Shown here: positions 8,842 through 18,481 of the stretch, piece by piece
Numbering within the stretch: the first letter of the stretch is position 1
How the letters are laid out: the number at the start of each line of letters is the position of its first letter
Source of the DNA: JADFWK01 sp035527895
GTDB taxonomy: Bacteria > Desulfobacterota > DSM-4660 > Desulfatiglandales > B25-G16
Reading direction: 5' to 3'
Assembly (NCBI GenBank): GCA_035527895.1
Contig: DATKZQ010000106.1
Span: 4,699 to 68,698 of the forward strand
Length of the DNA stretch: 64,000 bases
Notes under the pieces: model-generated
What the model saw: the letters and a program-made list of their open reading frames with translations, nothing else
Databases searched by the model: none
Told to the model about the DNA's origin: nothing
Translations under genes and position numbers: made by a program

Positions 8842-9265
8842 CGAAAAGTCGCAGCGGTTTGACGCCCATGGGATTCACCGCCTCGGAAAACCAATTCTCT
8901 TGACTTAACCGACCTTTTCCCGTTTCATAAGAGTATGGATCTTCACATGCTTTTGGGAGGGGAACGACAAAATTCGAGAGTACGAGAAGACCAGATCGAT
9001 ACTGCTTATCCAACAGCAGAAACAGGCCAAGTTCACAGGAGCAGGTGCTTTATAAGAGCAGTGAGAACTATTAAGTAATCGAGTATTGACTTGAACGACT
9101 AATGCCATGTTTGAAGCCGAGCCCCAGTTTGTTAACGGAGCCACATACATGGCCACTTCAATACTCGAAAGGGCCATTCACAGCAGAAAAGACCTCATGC
9201 CCCTCCCGATAGTGCAGACTATTTGATGGTCTCAATAGTAATTTAATTTACAGGAGAAAGCAACC
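8842..9265. other. spacer between cupin and AOR genes with a doubtful short frame
   Basis: About 420 bases. A 39-codon frame at 9107-9226 on the plus strand (starting MFEAEPQFVNGATYMATSIL) is open but has no ribosome site and no family I can name; it could be a gene remnant. The last 20 bases carry the AOR ribosome site CAGGAGA. Nothing else is recognised. Confidence 0.35.
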
Positions 9266-11113
9266 ATGCCCGGAAGCAAACCAAGATTTCTAAGGATCAA
9301 TCTATCAACTGGAGAGACGAAGACCGAGACTGTTGACGAGCAGGTCACGAAGGATTTCATCGGTGGGCGAGGATACGGTATCAGCTATCTCTACCGAGAA
9401 ATCGCTCCCAACGTTGAACCTTACGGTGAAGACAACAAACTCATAGTGCTCAATGGCGTATTGGCGGGCACTGCCGTTCAAGCCGTTTCACGCTGGATGG
9501 TATTCACCAAGAGCCCTTTAACCGATGGCCTTGCCCGTTCAGTGGCTGGAGCCGATTTCGGTGCGTGGTTGAAGTTTGTCGGTTATGATTTCATCATCAT
9601 TGAGGGCAAGTCGGAAAAGCCGGTTTATATCCATTTGACACCGGATGGTTGTCAGATTCATGATGCCAGCCCTATATGGGGTAAAGATACCCAAGTAACT
9701 CAGGGATGGCTGACCGAACGGCACGGCAAAGAAACAAGGGCCGCCTGTATTGGGCCTGCCGGCGAGAGGCTCGTACGATATGCGGCCATTGTCAGCGCGC
9801 GCAGAACGGCCGGTCGTTGCGGAACCGGTGCGGTGATGGGCTCCAAGAACCTGAAAGCGGTAGCCATCACCACGAAGCGTAACCTTCAACTCCATGATCC
9901 GGAAACTTTCAAGACACTGGCAAAGAAACAGGTTGCGTTGATTCGTGAGAGCAAGGCTTTTCAACACCACAAGGAGATGGGCACAACGGGAACCCAGGAT
10001 GTTACCAGTGACCTGGGGATCTTCCCGACAAAGAACTTCCGATATGGGCGCCTCACAGACTATGAGAAAATACTCGGTGGGGAGTATCGTAAATTCAGAA
10101 TAGGCGAATTCGGGTGTTATTCCTGCGCAGCCAAGTGCGGCAAGATTCATCGCGTGCCGGATGGGCCTTATGAGGGCGCCCTGAGCGAAGGCCCTGAGTA
10201 CGAAACCATTTGGGCATTTAGTGCTCCTGTAGAGACTAGCTATATTCAAGCATCCATAGCCGCAGACCAGATATGCGATGATCTCGGTATGGACACCATC
10301 AGTGCCGGAAGTTGCATCGGTTTTGCCTATGAGCTTTACGAAAAGGGCATCCTCACCAAAAAGGACACAGACGGGTTGGAACTGACGTACGGTAATCACT
10401 CAGCGATGGTTGCCCTCGTGAAAAAGATCGGATTGCGTGAAGGTATCGGCGACATACTGGCTGAGGGCACAAGGAGGGCAGCAGAAAAGCTCGGCAAAGG
10501 AAGTGATGAATATGCCATGCACGTGAAGGGGCTCGAGCTTCCCGCTTACGAGCCAAGAGGGGCAAAATCACAGGGTTTTAATTACGCCACCTCGAATATC
10601 GGTGGCAGTCATTGCTATGGTTATGCCCGACAGGAGATCTTTGGAGCCACCGATCCGAGAGAGGTCGACCGCTTTGCAGAGGAAGAAAATGCGGATATCG
10701 TCGTCTTCAATCAGAACGAAACAGCTATGAGGGAGGTCGGCATTGTCTGTTCTTTTGCTTCGGGCTGGGGTTGGATGCCCACCCTTTTCGGTAAAATGCT
10801 GGCTGCGGTTACCGGCATTGAGCAATTTGAAGACCACGAGTACCTTAGGACAGTGGCCGAGCGTATTATTAATCTGGAGCGGGCATTCATTGTGCGTGAA
10901 GGTTTCACTCGCAAAGACGACACGTTCCCAATCAGGATAACCAATGAGCCGCTTCTTACCCGGGGCGCTCCTGGGGATGGACAGGTGGTCAGAAACCTGG
11001 ATAGATTTCTTGACAGATATTACCGCATCCGCGGATGGACAGAACAGGGCGCTCCGTCTAGGCAGAAACTGAATGAACTCGGTATCGACGTCGTTCTGAA
11101 GGACAAAACCTAG
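9266..11113 (+). CDS. aor: aldehyde ferredoxin oxidoreductase family protein
   Basis: A 615-residue cytosolic enzyme of the tungsten/molybdenum bis-pterin AOR family, which oxidises aldehydes to acids with ferredoxin as partner. N-terminal domain: LRINLSTGET and FIGGRGYGISYL; pterin-contact region AGRCGTGAVMGSKNLKA near residue 190. The [4Fe-4S] ligands are Cys284, Cys287 and Cys291 (CYSCAAKC) and Cys495 (GIVCSF), matching the C-x2-C-x3-C plus distant Cys pattern and spacing of the archaeal enzyme. The start is supported by CAGGAGA about 8 bases upstream. The substrate is not predictable. The cupin gene upstream may be a partner. Confidence 0.95.
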   Translation: MPGSKPRFLRINLSTGETKTETVDEQVTKDFIGGRGYGISYLYREIAPNVEPYGEDNKLIVLNGVLAGTAVQAVSRWMVFTKSPLTDGLARSVAGADFGAWLKFVGYDFIIIEGKSEKPVYIHLTPDGCQIHDASPIWGKDTQVTQGWLTERHGKETRAACIGPAGERLVRYAAIVSARRTAGRCGTGAVMGSKNLKAVAITTKRNLQLHDPETFKTLAKKQVALIRESKAFQHHKEMGTTGTQDVTSDLGIFPTKNFRYGRLTDYEKILGGEYRKFRIGEFGCYSCAAKCGKIHRVPDGPYEGALSEGPEYETIWAFSAPVETSYIQASIAADQICDDLGMDTISAGSCIGFAYELYEKGILTKKDTDGLELTYGNHSAMVALVKKIGLREGIGDILAEGTRRAAEKLGKGSDEYAMHVKGLELPAYEPRGAKSQGFNYATSNIGGSHCYGYARQEIFGATDPREVDRFAEEENADIVVFNQNETAMREVGIVCSFASGWGWMPTLFGKMLAAVTGIEQFEDHEYLRTVAERIINLERAFIVREGFTRKDDTFPIRITNEPLLTRGAPGDGQVVRNLDRFLDRYYRIRGWTEQGAPSRQKLNELGIDVVLKDKT

Positions 11114-11329
11114 TTCGCTTCGCTCGAAGATCATTTTGGGCCTTGACTAGCACACCGGTCGAGGGTGTTCTGGTCGACGTCATGATGATGAGCAGGTATA
11201 AGGCGGGATTAGAATTGAGATTGCACTACATCTTTCAGCCCATCAAGCTTTTTTACCGTGCATTCAATTCCACTCCTGTGGCTGGGTTCTTTTGAGCAGA
11301 TTGGTTGTTTCGATTGTTTCTGCCAACGG

Positions 11330-12694
11330 TCAATAATAGTGAAACGACTCATCGCTTGCCGCTATGCCCTCAAGCGGCCTCCTATTCCACTCCTCCAGTG
11401 CCCTCCAGGCAACACCATAGGCATTGCCGGCGCTCCAGAGCATCCATCCTATTGAGTCTGACTGATCCAGGGCACGGAGTTCCTCAAGGATATAGTCTTC
11501 AGTGAAATTACCGGCTCTAAGCGGAAATGCCTGAATCCAGGGCCTGAGCGTCGCCCCGGAGCCGTTGAGGAACGAGGAGAACAGTTGACACGTTTTAGAG
11601 ACCATGAGGAACGGCTCTTTGCCCGGATTGCTAATGCCTTGAAAGGGGTTGGTGAAATGGGAAGGGTAGATCATAGGACAAACTACATCGCAGTGCTTGG
11701 CCAGTTCTTCAATCCTCTGGCCAATGATTGAAATATCTTCCCGGCGTCCCCACGCTGTAATTCCAAACACATCGATGGACAGGAGGACCTTATGGGGTGC
11801 CAATTCTTCATAGGCCCGTGCGAGAAAATCGCTAATGATTATATCCCTGGGAACGCTGTGCTCATCAAGGTTATCTTGGGAATCCTGAACGCTTTCCCCC
11901 GTGGGATAACGGATATAGTCAAACTGAATTTCGTCTACTCCCATCTGTGCAAGTTCCTTTGCAATGCTCAGATTGTAGTCTTGTACGGCCGGCTGAGCCG
12001 GGTCTACCCATAACCCTTTGTGTAACTCTGTCTGATCGTTCCCGTTGTCTTCGGCGCAAAGCGCCAGCTCCGGTCTCCGGTTTGCCAAGAAAGGGTCATA
12101 AAAGAGAACCAGGCGAACGCTCACGTGAAGACCCTTTTCGTGGAGATAGTGAAACAGCTTGACCGGGTTATGGATTACAGCACCGTTGTCTGCGCCGATC
12201 TCCTTGACCAAGCCAATCCGCGATGAATATGAAAGTTTCCCGGTCATATCCTTCCCATCCAGGATCACCGTATTGCCGCCGCATGCAATGAGCGTATCAA
12301 GCAGTCGCCGCATTTTATTGCAGGCCATGGAATATCGATTAAGGTAAATGCCTTTGGCCTGGAAGCCCGGTTGTTTCGGAACGATTTCCGCTTTTACGGG
12401 AGTGGATCGAGAAAGCGGTATCAGGAGCCGCTGATCTGGACGGATCAAGGAGTTTTGGATGCCGTTGAGAGCCTTAATCTGCTCGATTAGCTCTCCCGTG
12501 GTTATGGCATCCGTTAGATGAAGGTATTGCCGGGCTATCCCATTGAGTGACTCGCCGGGTGAAACACAATGCATAAGATCTTCACTGTTCTCCATATTCT
12601 TTGCAAGCGTTTTTTCCGGCTGCAAAAGCAAGCTCAGGAAGACAATCCCAAAAACGCAGACACCACATTTAGTGTATAGCTTTGGTCCCGCCAT
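11330..12694 (-). CDS. exported LysM plus putative glycoside hydrolase (DUF4015/GHL-type) protein
   Basis: A 454-residue protein. The first 30 residues form a signal peptide (LYTKCGVCVFGIVFLSLLLQ core). A LysM-like segment follows (HCVSPGESLNGIARQY ... LNGIQNSLIRPDQRLLIP), which binds peptidoglycan or chitin-type sugars. The rest is a TIM-barrel-like domain: AKGIYLNRYSM, NTVILDGKDMTG, EIQFDYIRYP (a conserved acidic strand end) and DVVCPMIYPSHF. This arrangement matches the putative glycoside hydrolase family related to GH13. The ATG at 12694 is chosen for the signal peptide; the frame extends to a TTG at 12736. It likely acts in the envelope. Confidence 0.82.
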   Translation of the reverse strand: MAGPKLYTKCGVCVFGIVFLSLLLQPEKTLAKNMENSEDLMHCVSPGESLNGIARQYLHLTDAITTGELIEQIKALNGIQNSLIRPDQRLLIPLSRSTPVKAEIVPKQPGFQAKGIYLNRYSMACNKMRRLLDTLIACGGNTVILDGKDMTGKLSYSSRIGLVKEIGADNGAVIHNPVKLFHYLHEKGLHVSVRLVLFYDPFLANRRPELALCAEDNGNDQTELHKGLWVDPAQPAVQDYNLSIAKELAQMGVDEIQFDYIRYPTGESVQDSQDNLDEHSVPRDIIISDFLARAYEELAPHKVLLSIDVFGITAWGRREDISIIGQRIEELAKHCDVVCPMIYPSHFTNPFQGISNPGKEPFLMVSKTCQLFSSFLNGSGATLRPWIQAFPLRAGNFTEDYILEELRALDQSDSIGWMLWSAGNAYGVAWRALEEWNRRPLEGIAASDESFHYY

Positions 12695-13196
12695 GATTCT
12701 AAACAACCCAAAATATGACTCGTTTGTGAATTTCAACCCTCTTAAGCGTGTAGGTTATTGTTATTAATCGGATTTTTGTGGTGAAACCTTTATCAAAAAA
12801 TGTACTGGGTGCTTTCTATCCGATTCTGGCAGTCCCCCGTCTTCAGCCCAGTGCAACTCGGCATTAAGCCCTCTGCCCCGATGAGCCCAAGTACCCCCTA
12901 GGATCTCTGCTCCAATCCGATACATTCAAGCCTTCAGTACGCCCGTGAATTGCCTTATTCGATTTCGTTTGATCTCCTTCCGGTCATTTGTGTAAACTAG
13001 AAGAAAGACCCAATTCGAATTTCTGAAATCTTACATGCAACCCGGTAAGGGGAATGGCAGGCACAGGCAGGCAACATTTGATCGTTGCAGAATGCTTGAA
13101 ACAACCTAAAATATGCACTCGAGTCCGGGGATGAGTGCGACAGTTGCTATTGCAAAACTCTCCCTCTCCCTTGGGACTCATAAGAAGGGAGGAACC
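12695..13196. other. intergenic region, no gene recognised
   Basis: About 500 bases between the divergent glycosidase-like gene and the small membrane protein. No repeat, hairpin or promoter that I can defend. The last bases carry a GGGAGGA ribosome site. Confidence 0.35.
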
Positions 13197-13424
13197 ATGA
13201 TGCTTTCTAAGAAGACACTCGATATGCTCTCAAATCTGTGTTTTGTCTTGGGCTTTGTTTCAATCCTCGGTTCGATCTTCATGTGGTGGATCACCAAAGG
13301 CGATGGCTCGATAGAGGTATTGGCTCACGCGGAGCGTTTCGGAATCTTCGTTGGCCTCTGGGCACCAACGTTTTTCATTCTCTCAAGCCGCCTTGATCGC
13401 TACGCAGACAAGGCTCAAGCTTAG
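13197..13424 (+). CDS. small two-helix membrane protein of unknown function
   Basis: A 75-residue protein starting at ATG 13197 after GGGAGGAA. Two hydrophobic stretches: LCFVLGFVSILGSIFMWW (about residues 14-31) and FGIFVGLWAPTFFILSS (about 48-64). No family recognised. The frame extends upstream to 13113, but that part is polar and lacks a ribosome site. It is the first of three co-directional genes (13197-15104) with gaps of 174 and 72 bases. Confidence 0.65.
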   Translation: MMLSKKTLDMLSNLCFVLGFVSILGSIFMWWITKGDGSIEVLAHAERFGIFVGLWAPTFFILSSRLDRYADKAQA

Positions 13425-13598
13425 AAGACATTCCCCTCAAGGGCCTTCAATCCCTGGGGCGGAGAAACAGGAGAGGATCGCCGGGGCAAGGGATCATCTC
13501 CAGTAAAACTGCCTTATGGAGTTGAACCCGATGTATCTCTTCTTGGCGAGAGACGCGGGGATTGAGGAGGGCTGCAACTAATCCGAAAGGAGGGAACC

Positions 13599-13913
13599 AT
13601 GGAAAAATACCCCAAATGGTATGCCTCAATGGCTGAACGGCATTCAGGCTTTATTAAAGCCGTGGAGGATCTCGGCAAGGTTGTTCGCCAGGAAGGACCC
13701 TTAGATGATAAGACCGCCCAGTTGATCCAGCTGGCTGCAGCTGCAACACTACGGTCTGAAGGCGCGGTTCACAGTCATGCCAAAAGGGCCATCGATGAAG
13801 GGGCACAACCCGATGAAGTGCGACATGCCCTCATGCTGCTGACCAGCACCATTGGGTTTCCGACCGTTGCTGCCGCACTCAGTTGGACTGAGGAAATCAT
13901 CGGAGAGAAATAG
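13599..13913 (+). CDS. carboxymuconolactone decarboxylase (AhpD-like) family protein lacking the catalytic cysteines
   Basis: A 104-residue protein with the CMD/AhpD fold signature, including LDDKTAQLIQLAAAATLRSE, AVHSHAKRAIDEGA and EVRHALMLLTSTIGFPTV. In redox-active AhpD proteins the helix before the conserved His carries C-x2-C; here that stretch is EGAVHSH, so both cysteines are absent. The His and the HAKRA helix remain. A peroxidase-reductant role is therefore unlikely, and the exact function is unknown. ATG start after AAAGGAGGGAA. It precedes an FAD/NAD oxidoreductase, which may act with it. Confidence 0.85.
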   Translation: MEKYPKWYASMAERHSGFIKAVEDLGKVVRQEGPLDDKTAQLIQLAAAATLRSEGAVHSHAKRAIDEGAQPDEVRHALMLLTSTIGFPTVAAALSWTEEIIGEK

Positions 13914-13985
13914 GGTATCGCCCCATGAATGGATGGCTTAAGCAAGACCCGAGGTTATATCCGGGTAACACATGGAGAGCTTGCC

Positions 13986-15104
13986 ATGACGCATTCAGAG
14001 AAACGACTGGTCCTTGTGGGAGGCGGGCATGCCCACATCTATTCTCTTAAATACGCAGACCGATTCATAGCGGAGGGTGCAGAGGTCATCCTCATCGGCC
14101 CTGATCCATTCCATTACTACTCGGGCATGGGACCGGGAATGCTTTCACGCATATACGAGCCGGAGCAAGTGCGGTTTAATGTTCAGGCAATTATCGAATC
14201 TCGGGGAGGAACCTTTATCAAAGGTAAGGTGGTGTCAATCGACGCCAAAAACCGCACGCTTCTCCTTGAGGATGGAAAAACAGTAGATTATGATGTGCTT
14301 TCATGTAATGTGGGCAGCCATGTGCCGTTACATCTCATACCAGGGGCTGAGGGCTTGGCATTTCCAGTAAAGCCTATCGATCAGTTGGAACGAGTCCGTG
14401 ACACGATCGTAGAGAAGATCAAGAACGGAACCCCAAACATCCTTCTCATAGGGGGAGGCCCAGCCGGAGTTGAAATGGCAGGTAATATCTGGCGGCTCGT
14501 TCGAGCCCACAAAGGCAATGCACAGATCATCCTGGCCAATTCTACCGATCGACTCCTGCCCACCGTTGCTGCCAGAGCCGGCCGTCTGGCCGAGAAATCC
14601 CTCTCCCGGCGCGGCGTAAAGATCCTCTCCAACTTCATGGCTGCATCCATGGACGAGAGGACCGTTTATTCCCAATCGGGTGATTCAATCTCATACGATG
14701 TGGCCATCCTCACCATCGGCATTGTACCGCCCCACATCTTTGTTGATTCGGGTTTGAAGACATCTCCGGATGGAGGGCTATTAGTGAACGACTGCCTTCA
14801 GAGCGTCGATCACCTTGAGATATTCGGTGGAGGCGATTGTATAGCAATCCAGGGGAGGTCGCTGGGCCGGGTGGGTGTATATGCGGTCCGTGAGGCCCCG
14901 ATTCTCTTTTATAATCTGTTAGCCCGTCTTACCGGAAAACCTATCAAAACCTTCAGGCCCCAGAAACGATACATGCTCATCTTTAACCTGGGAGACGGTA
15001 CCGGTATCTTCGCGCGCGGGCCTTTTGTGTGGAAAGGAAAACTGGCCTTCAGACTCAAAAACTATATAGACATGGGTTTCATGTCGAAATTCCAAGCAGC
15101 CTGA
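13986..15104 (+). CDS. FAD/NAD(P)-binding oxidoreductase, NDH-2/SelD-associated type
   Basis: A 372-residue protein with two dinucleotide-binding motifs: LVLVGGGHAHIYSL at the N-terminus (FAD) and ILLIGGGPAGVEMAGNI near residue 155 (NAD(P)H). The GGGHAH start, the YSGMGPGML segment and FPVKPID resemble the family found fused to, or beside, selenophosphate synthetase, as well as type-2 NADH dehydrogenases. FGGGDCIAI near residue 280 is the C-terminal FAD contact. The start at 13986 follows GGAGAG; an in-frame ATG at 13929 is less likely. No redox-active CxxC pair is visible, so disulphide reductase activity is not expected. Confidence 0.85.
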   Translation: MTHSEKRLVLVGGGHAHIYSLKYADRFIAEGAEVILIGPDPFHYYSGMGPGMLSRIYEPEQVRFNVQAIIESRGGTFIKGKVVSIDAKNRTLLLEDGKTVDYDVLSCNVGSHVPLHLIPGAEGLAFPVKPIDQLERVRDTIVEKIKNGTPNILLIGGGPAGVEMAGNIWRLVRAHKGNAQIILANSTDRLLPTVAARAGRLAEKSLSRRGVKILSNFMAASMDERTVYSQSGDSISYDVAILTIGIVPPHIFVDSGLKTSPDGGLLVNDCLQSVDHLEIFGGGDCIAIQGRSLGRVGVYAVREAPILFYNLLARLTGKPIKTFRPQKRYMLIFNLGDGTGIFARGPFVWKGKLAFRLKNYIDMGFMSKFQAA

Positions 15105-15362
15105 TTGATTTGTCGTATAAAATGCCCTATGAGAGCAATTCTGCGATCTCCCACCCCGGATCATGTATGGATTCGCTTGCGAGTTCATGGATTGTCCAGA
15201 CTAGGCACAAATGCCGCGTGTTGTCAGATGATTCGTCATAAATCGTGCTGAGCGTGCAGATCTATGGTCATGCTGATGAAATTACGCGCAACTCCACCCT
15301 TTCCATACAGAGACGGTGGAAATATCCCACTTTGGAGAGATGACAAACTCTTTTTACCTATG

Positions 15363-15380
15363 TTGTCAATACCTTGACAA
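15363..15380. promoter_or_regulatory. perfect dyad, possible operator
   Basis: TTGTCAA (15363-15369) and TTGACAA (15374-15380) form a perfect inverted repeat around TACC. The right half also matches a -35 box (TTGACA), but no good -10 box follows at 16-18 bases, so the promoter reading is weak. Confidence 0.3.
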
Positions 15381-15466
15381 AAAGTGTCGCCTTTTCCTCC
15401 CTGTTTTTGCCTCTCAGCATACTCGATTTCATAGAGTATTCCTCGAAGTTCATATCTTACCGATAT

Positions 15467-15500
15467 CCCTGACCTTTTAGTCTTTCAGGGGGTTTTTCTT
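15467..15500 (+). terminator. weak rho-independent terminator candidate
   Basis: CCCTGA (15467-15472) pairs with TCAGGG (15485-15490) across a 12-base loop and is followed by GGTTTTTCTT. The stem is short and it lies 360 bases after the nearest upstream gene. Confidence 0.3.
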
Positions 15501-15729
15501 GAGTAACAAAGAATGGCACAAGATTTGCAGATTATTAGCCTGGGGGTATTTCGGCAATCGAAACGAGGCATGTAACCGATTCCCCTGTCAGCCCAAGCGC
15601 GCATACTGCCATAGCCTTTGTTGATCAAAGGCCAAGAACTGCATCAACGCTGACGAGCAAAGTTACCTGTTTATATGCAACTAACCGAACATATTCATTT
15701 TTCTCATTATATCTCTGCAAGGGATTGAA

Positions 15730-17853
15730 ATGGAAACGACCCTTCCGGAAACCGACAGTATTGGTTCCCAACCGGTGGCCGATGACCCGCTCAAGGAAAT
15801 CAAGGCCAAACTCGCCGACTTTCTTTTAGCCATGATTCAAGCATTTCTCCGCACCGGTTACTATACCCCCGACCATCCTCAGTCAAAAAAGGCGAGAATC
15901 GGCCTCTACGAAGAATTCAAGAACCTCTTCACCAAAAAAGACGAGTTGACCTTTCTTGTTCGCGACGATCGGGAGGGCAAGAAGATCTTGATCGAAGGCG
16001 TCCTGCCCGAGAGCCACCCCCTGGACTCCGTTATGATGCGAGGGATGGCAGAGCTGTATACGCCCAAATTCGCTAAATTCCTCGAGCGCAAGGACCTCAT
16101 AAGTCTAACACTTAAAAATACGATGACCCGGGCGGAATTCACCAATTTCGTCGATCTTATGAGCGAGCCATCCTTTGTCGACACGAAAGAAAAGAGCGAC
16201 AAAGAGCGTTTCAGTCGTACGCTTCAAGAGAGGGGCATCTTCAACATTTCATATATCTTCAGCGAAGAACTCCTGGCGGCGAAGCGCAAAATCCCCTGGC
16301 GGGCCCAGGTCGCCCTATCCCGTCTCAATAAGGACTTCAGAATCATTCCCCTTTTTCTCGATCTGGACGAAGAGGGCCTCAAAAAGGTGCGAAGACAAAT
16401 CATCCAAGATGTGGCCCGTCCCGTTAGAACCGCCGAGATCGTGTACCCCATTCTGATGAACACAGACCTGGCACAAACTGAGGAATTCACAGAGTCCGAA
16501 ATCGACGAAGAGATCATTGCCTGCCTCTCAGATGTACTACTCACCAATTTAGCCAAGACATTGCTCAGGGAAACCCTTCGCAACGGGGACCACAAGTCCC
16601 CCCATGCAAAGACACCCGTGATAGCCAAAATGATCGCCTTCTGGCTTAATTACCGGGAGATCGAAGACAGAGAGTCCATCCTCCAGGAGTATTTCAATCA
16701 CAAACTCATTCCCTTTGAATTGCTTTCAGATGCTACCCAACGCAAGACCAAACTCGAGAAGCTTACCGAGAACTTTCTTGAGAACAAGGAATCCTTTTTC
16801 AGACAATTTGACCAGATTCGTGACAAAGAAAAATACCTTCGAGCAGCTCGATCCTGTAAGAAAGTTATTCCAGAGCTGATTCGTCGAGGTCGCTTTGAAG
16901 AGGTTCAGGCTATTATCGCCCGTATCGATGGCCACTTCAAAGAAGCAAATGATATCTCCGTTCAAGCAGGGCAGGTTCTGCAGGAGATCGTTGAGGGTGA
17001 CATTGCACGGGTATTGAAGTCGAAATTCCTGACCGGGCAAAAAAAGATGCGCCATGCCATCGCGCCCATTTTCCTTTCAATCCGCGAAGTTTCTACGCCT
17101 CATCTTCTCTCAATATTCAGGGAAAGCGATGACCCATTGGTTCGCAAAGACGCATGGGATACTCTTGTTCAGATCGATTCATCGGCAATCAATTACATCT
17201 TGGATGAACTCAATAAGGAGGCAGTCGCAACCGAATCGGCCATAGATATGCTTCGGATCCTTGGAGAAATAGACTGCTCCGAGTGGATTGAACAGGTAAC
17301 CAGCACCTTGAGGGCATACCTCAGACATGAGAACCCGCACCTCAGGGAGGAGGCATTGTGGGTATATTATAAGCTGATTGGGGGGGAGGGCGAGAATCTG
17401 TACCTCGGCCTTCTCAATGATCCGGATGTTCGGGTGCAGAAATTATCGATCCAGGTTCTCGGAAGGATCAAAAGCGAGACTGCCCTTCAAAACTTTCTTG
17501 AATTGTTACAAAAAGCCGAGAATTCCCCCTCGGATAACACCCAGCAAATCGAGCCTCGACTCTTTGGGGCCCTTGGCTCTTACGGAAATATTGAGTTGCC
17601 GGAGATCGGATCCCTTGAGCATTTCCTGCTGGAGACCCTTGATCGCCGTGTGGGCCTGGGCCGTTTGAAGTTCCTTAAGAAGAGGGAGAACCCACTCAGT
17701 GATGCTGCCGTAGGTGCAATTTGTGAAACGCTAGGAATAATCGGAACTGACAAATCGCGTTCCGTCCTCCAAAAGCTGGAAAAACAGGAGGAGAGCCTTT
17801 TTAGAATAAAGGCTGAAGAGGCCCTGAGAAAAATCGCCGAAAGAGAAGTGTAG
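15730..17853 (+). CDS. HEAT-like repeat protein of unknown function
   Basis: A 707-residue soluble, charged protein. The N-terminal 120 residues include the segment AFLRTGYYTPDHPQSKKA, which I know from uncharacterised bacterial proteins with C-terminal helical repeats. The second half (about residues 430-700) shows HEAT-like helix pairs, for example SIREVSTPHLLSIF, DPLVRKDAWDTLVQID and DPDVRVQKLSIQVLGRIKS. Such repeats usually make scaffold or adaptor surfaces. No catalytic motif is visible. It starts at ATG 15730 after AAGGGA. It stands alone between two long gaps, so context does not point to a partner. Confidence 0.75.
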   Translation: METTLPETDSIGSQPVADDPLKEIKAKLADFLLAMIQAFLRTGYYTPDHPQSKKARIGLYEEFKNLFTKKDELTFLVRDDREGKKILIEGVLPESHPLDSVMMRGMAELYTPKFAKFLERKDLISLTLKNTMTRAEFTNFVDLMSEPSFVDTKEKSDKERFSRTLQERGIFNISYIFSEELLAAKRKIPWRAQVALSRLNKDFRIIPLFLDLDEEGLKKVRRQIIQDVARPVRTAEIVYPILMNTDLAQTEEFTESEIDEEIIACLSDVLLTNLAKTLLRETLRNGDHKSPHAKTPVIAKMIAFWLNYREIEDRESILQEYFNHKLIPFELLSDATQRKTKLEKLTENFLENKESFFRQFDQIRDKEKYLRAARSCKKVIPELIRRGRFEEVQAIIARIDGHFKEANDISVQAGQVLQEIVEGDIARVLKSKFLTGQKKMRHAIAPIFLSIREVSTPHLLSIFRESDDPLVRKDAWDTLVQIDSSAINYILDELNKEAVATESAIDMLRILGEIDCSEWIEQVTSTLRAYLRHENPHLREEALWVYYKLIGGEGENLYLGLLNDPDVRVQKLSIQVLGRIKSETALQNFLELLQKAENSPSDNTQQIEPRLFGALGSYGNIELPEIGSLEHFLLETLDRRVGLGRLKFLKKRENPLSDAAVGAICETLGIIGTDKSRSVLQKLEKQEESLFRIKAEEALRKIAEREV

Positions 17854-18209
17854 GACAGCTGATTTGGACCATCCTATAACGATACTCTTTGCAAAAGAAA
17901 TTCCTCAATACTCCCCCAACACCCCTTGATAAATACCGGATGAAGCTCCCCGCAGGGCAGGACCTCCGCCATGATTCGAGCCCTTGACTCCAGGTACCGG
18001 GACACGATAATCTGTGCCGCTCATATGATAACCACGAAAAATACAGCACATTACCATGCGCTAGAGCGCTTAATTCCATTTATGCAATTCGTCTTTTCTG
18101 CTAAGGTGATGTTAAACATCTGCACGCTCCTTCAGCATGGATGCTCGGATTTACCGCTTCATCCGTCGAGACAGGCGTCTAATCTGCGTAACCTCAAAAC
18201 CTGGACAAA
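17854..18209. other. intergenic region, nothing recognised
   Basis: About 356 bases with no supported gene, repeat or structure. It probably holds the promoter for the next two genes. Confidence 0.35.
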
Positions 18210-18467
18210 TTGAAACGGAAGGCCAGCCCAACACGAGACTACTTTAAGCTACTGATCTTTGTTTTGCTTTTAATAGAGTTAATCCTTTTTTTCACAGCAC
18301 TCGTCTTCGGCCGGATACTTGGGTATAGACAAACAATAATCGCGTGTTTCTGGTTTGGTATCGTTGTGGCGGGGTGCGTTGGCCTGATCGTCTGTGCAAA
18401 CGTGGCAGTAATAATCCTTAAAAGACTGACCCTCACGATCAGGGGTAGTAAAGGAGATCATCTCTAA
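18210..18467 (+). CDS. small two-helix membrane protein, hypothetical
   Basis: An 85-residue frame with two strong hydrophobic segments: LLIFVLLLIELILFFTALVF (about residues 14-33) and a second of similar length centred on residue 53. The N-terminus is basic (MKRKASPTR) and the C-terminus is charged, typical of a two-helix inner membrane protein. The start is a TTG with no clear ribosome site, which lowers confidence. It ends 14 bases before the VOC gene, suggesting co-transcription. No family recognised. Confidence 0.5.
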   Translation: MKRKASPTRDYFKLLIFVLLLIELILFFTALVFGRILGYRQTIIACFWFGIVVAGCVGLIVCANVAVIILKRLTLTIRGSKGDHL

Positions 18468-18481
18468 TTGGAGGGTGGCGC

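Larger units (their letters stand above)
15105..15729. other. long non-coding stretch with weak regulatory signals
   Basis: A 625-base gap. It contains a 7-bp dyad (15363-15380) and a terminator-like hairpin followed by T residues (15467-15500), both listed separately. No open frame has a family signature. Confidence 0.4.

Noticed and set aside
9539..10399. 286-codon minus-strand frame within the AOR gene
   Set aside because: It is antisense to a clearly functional enzyme and shows no recognisable motif.
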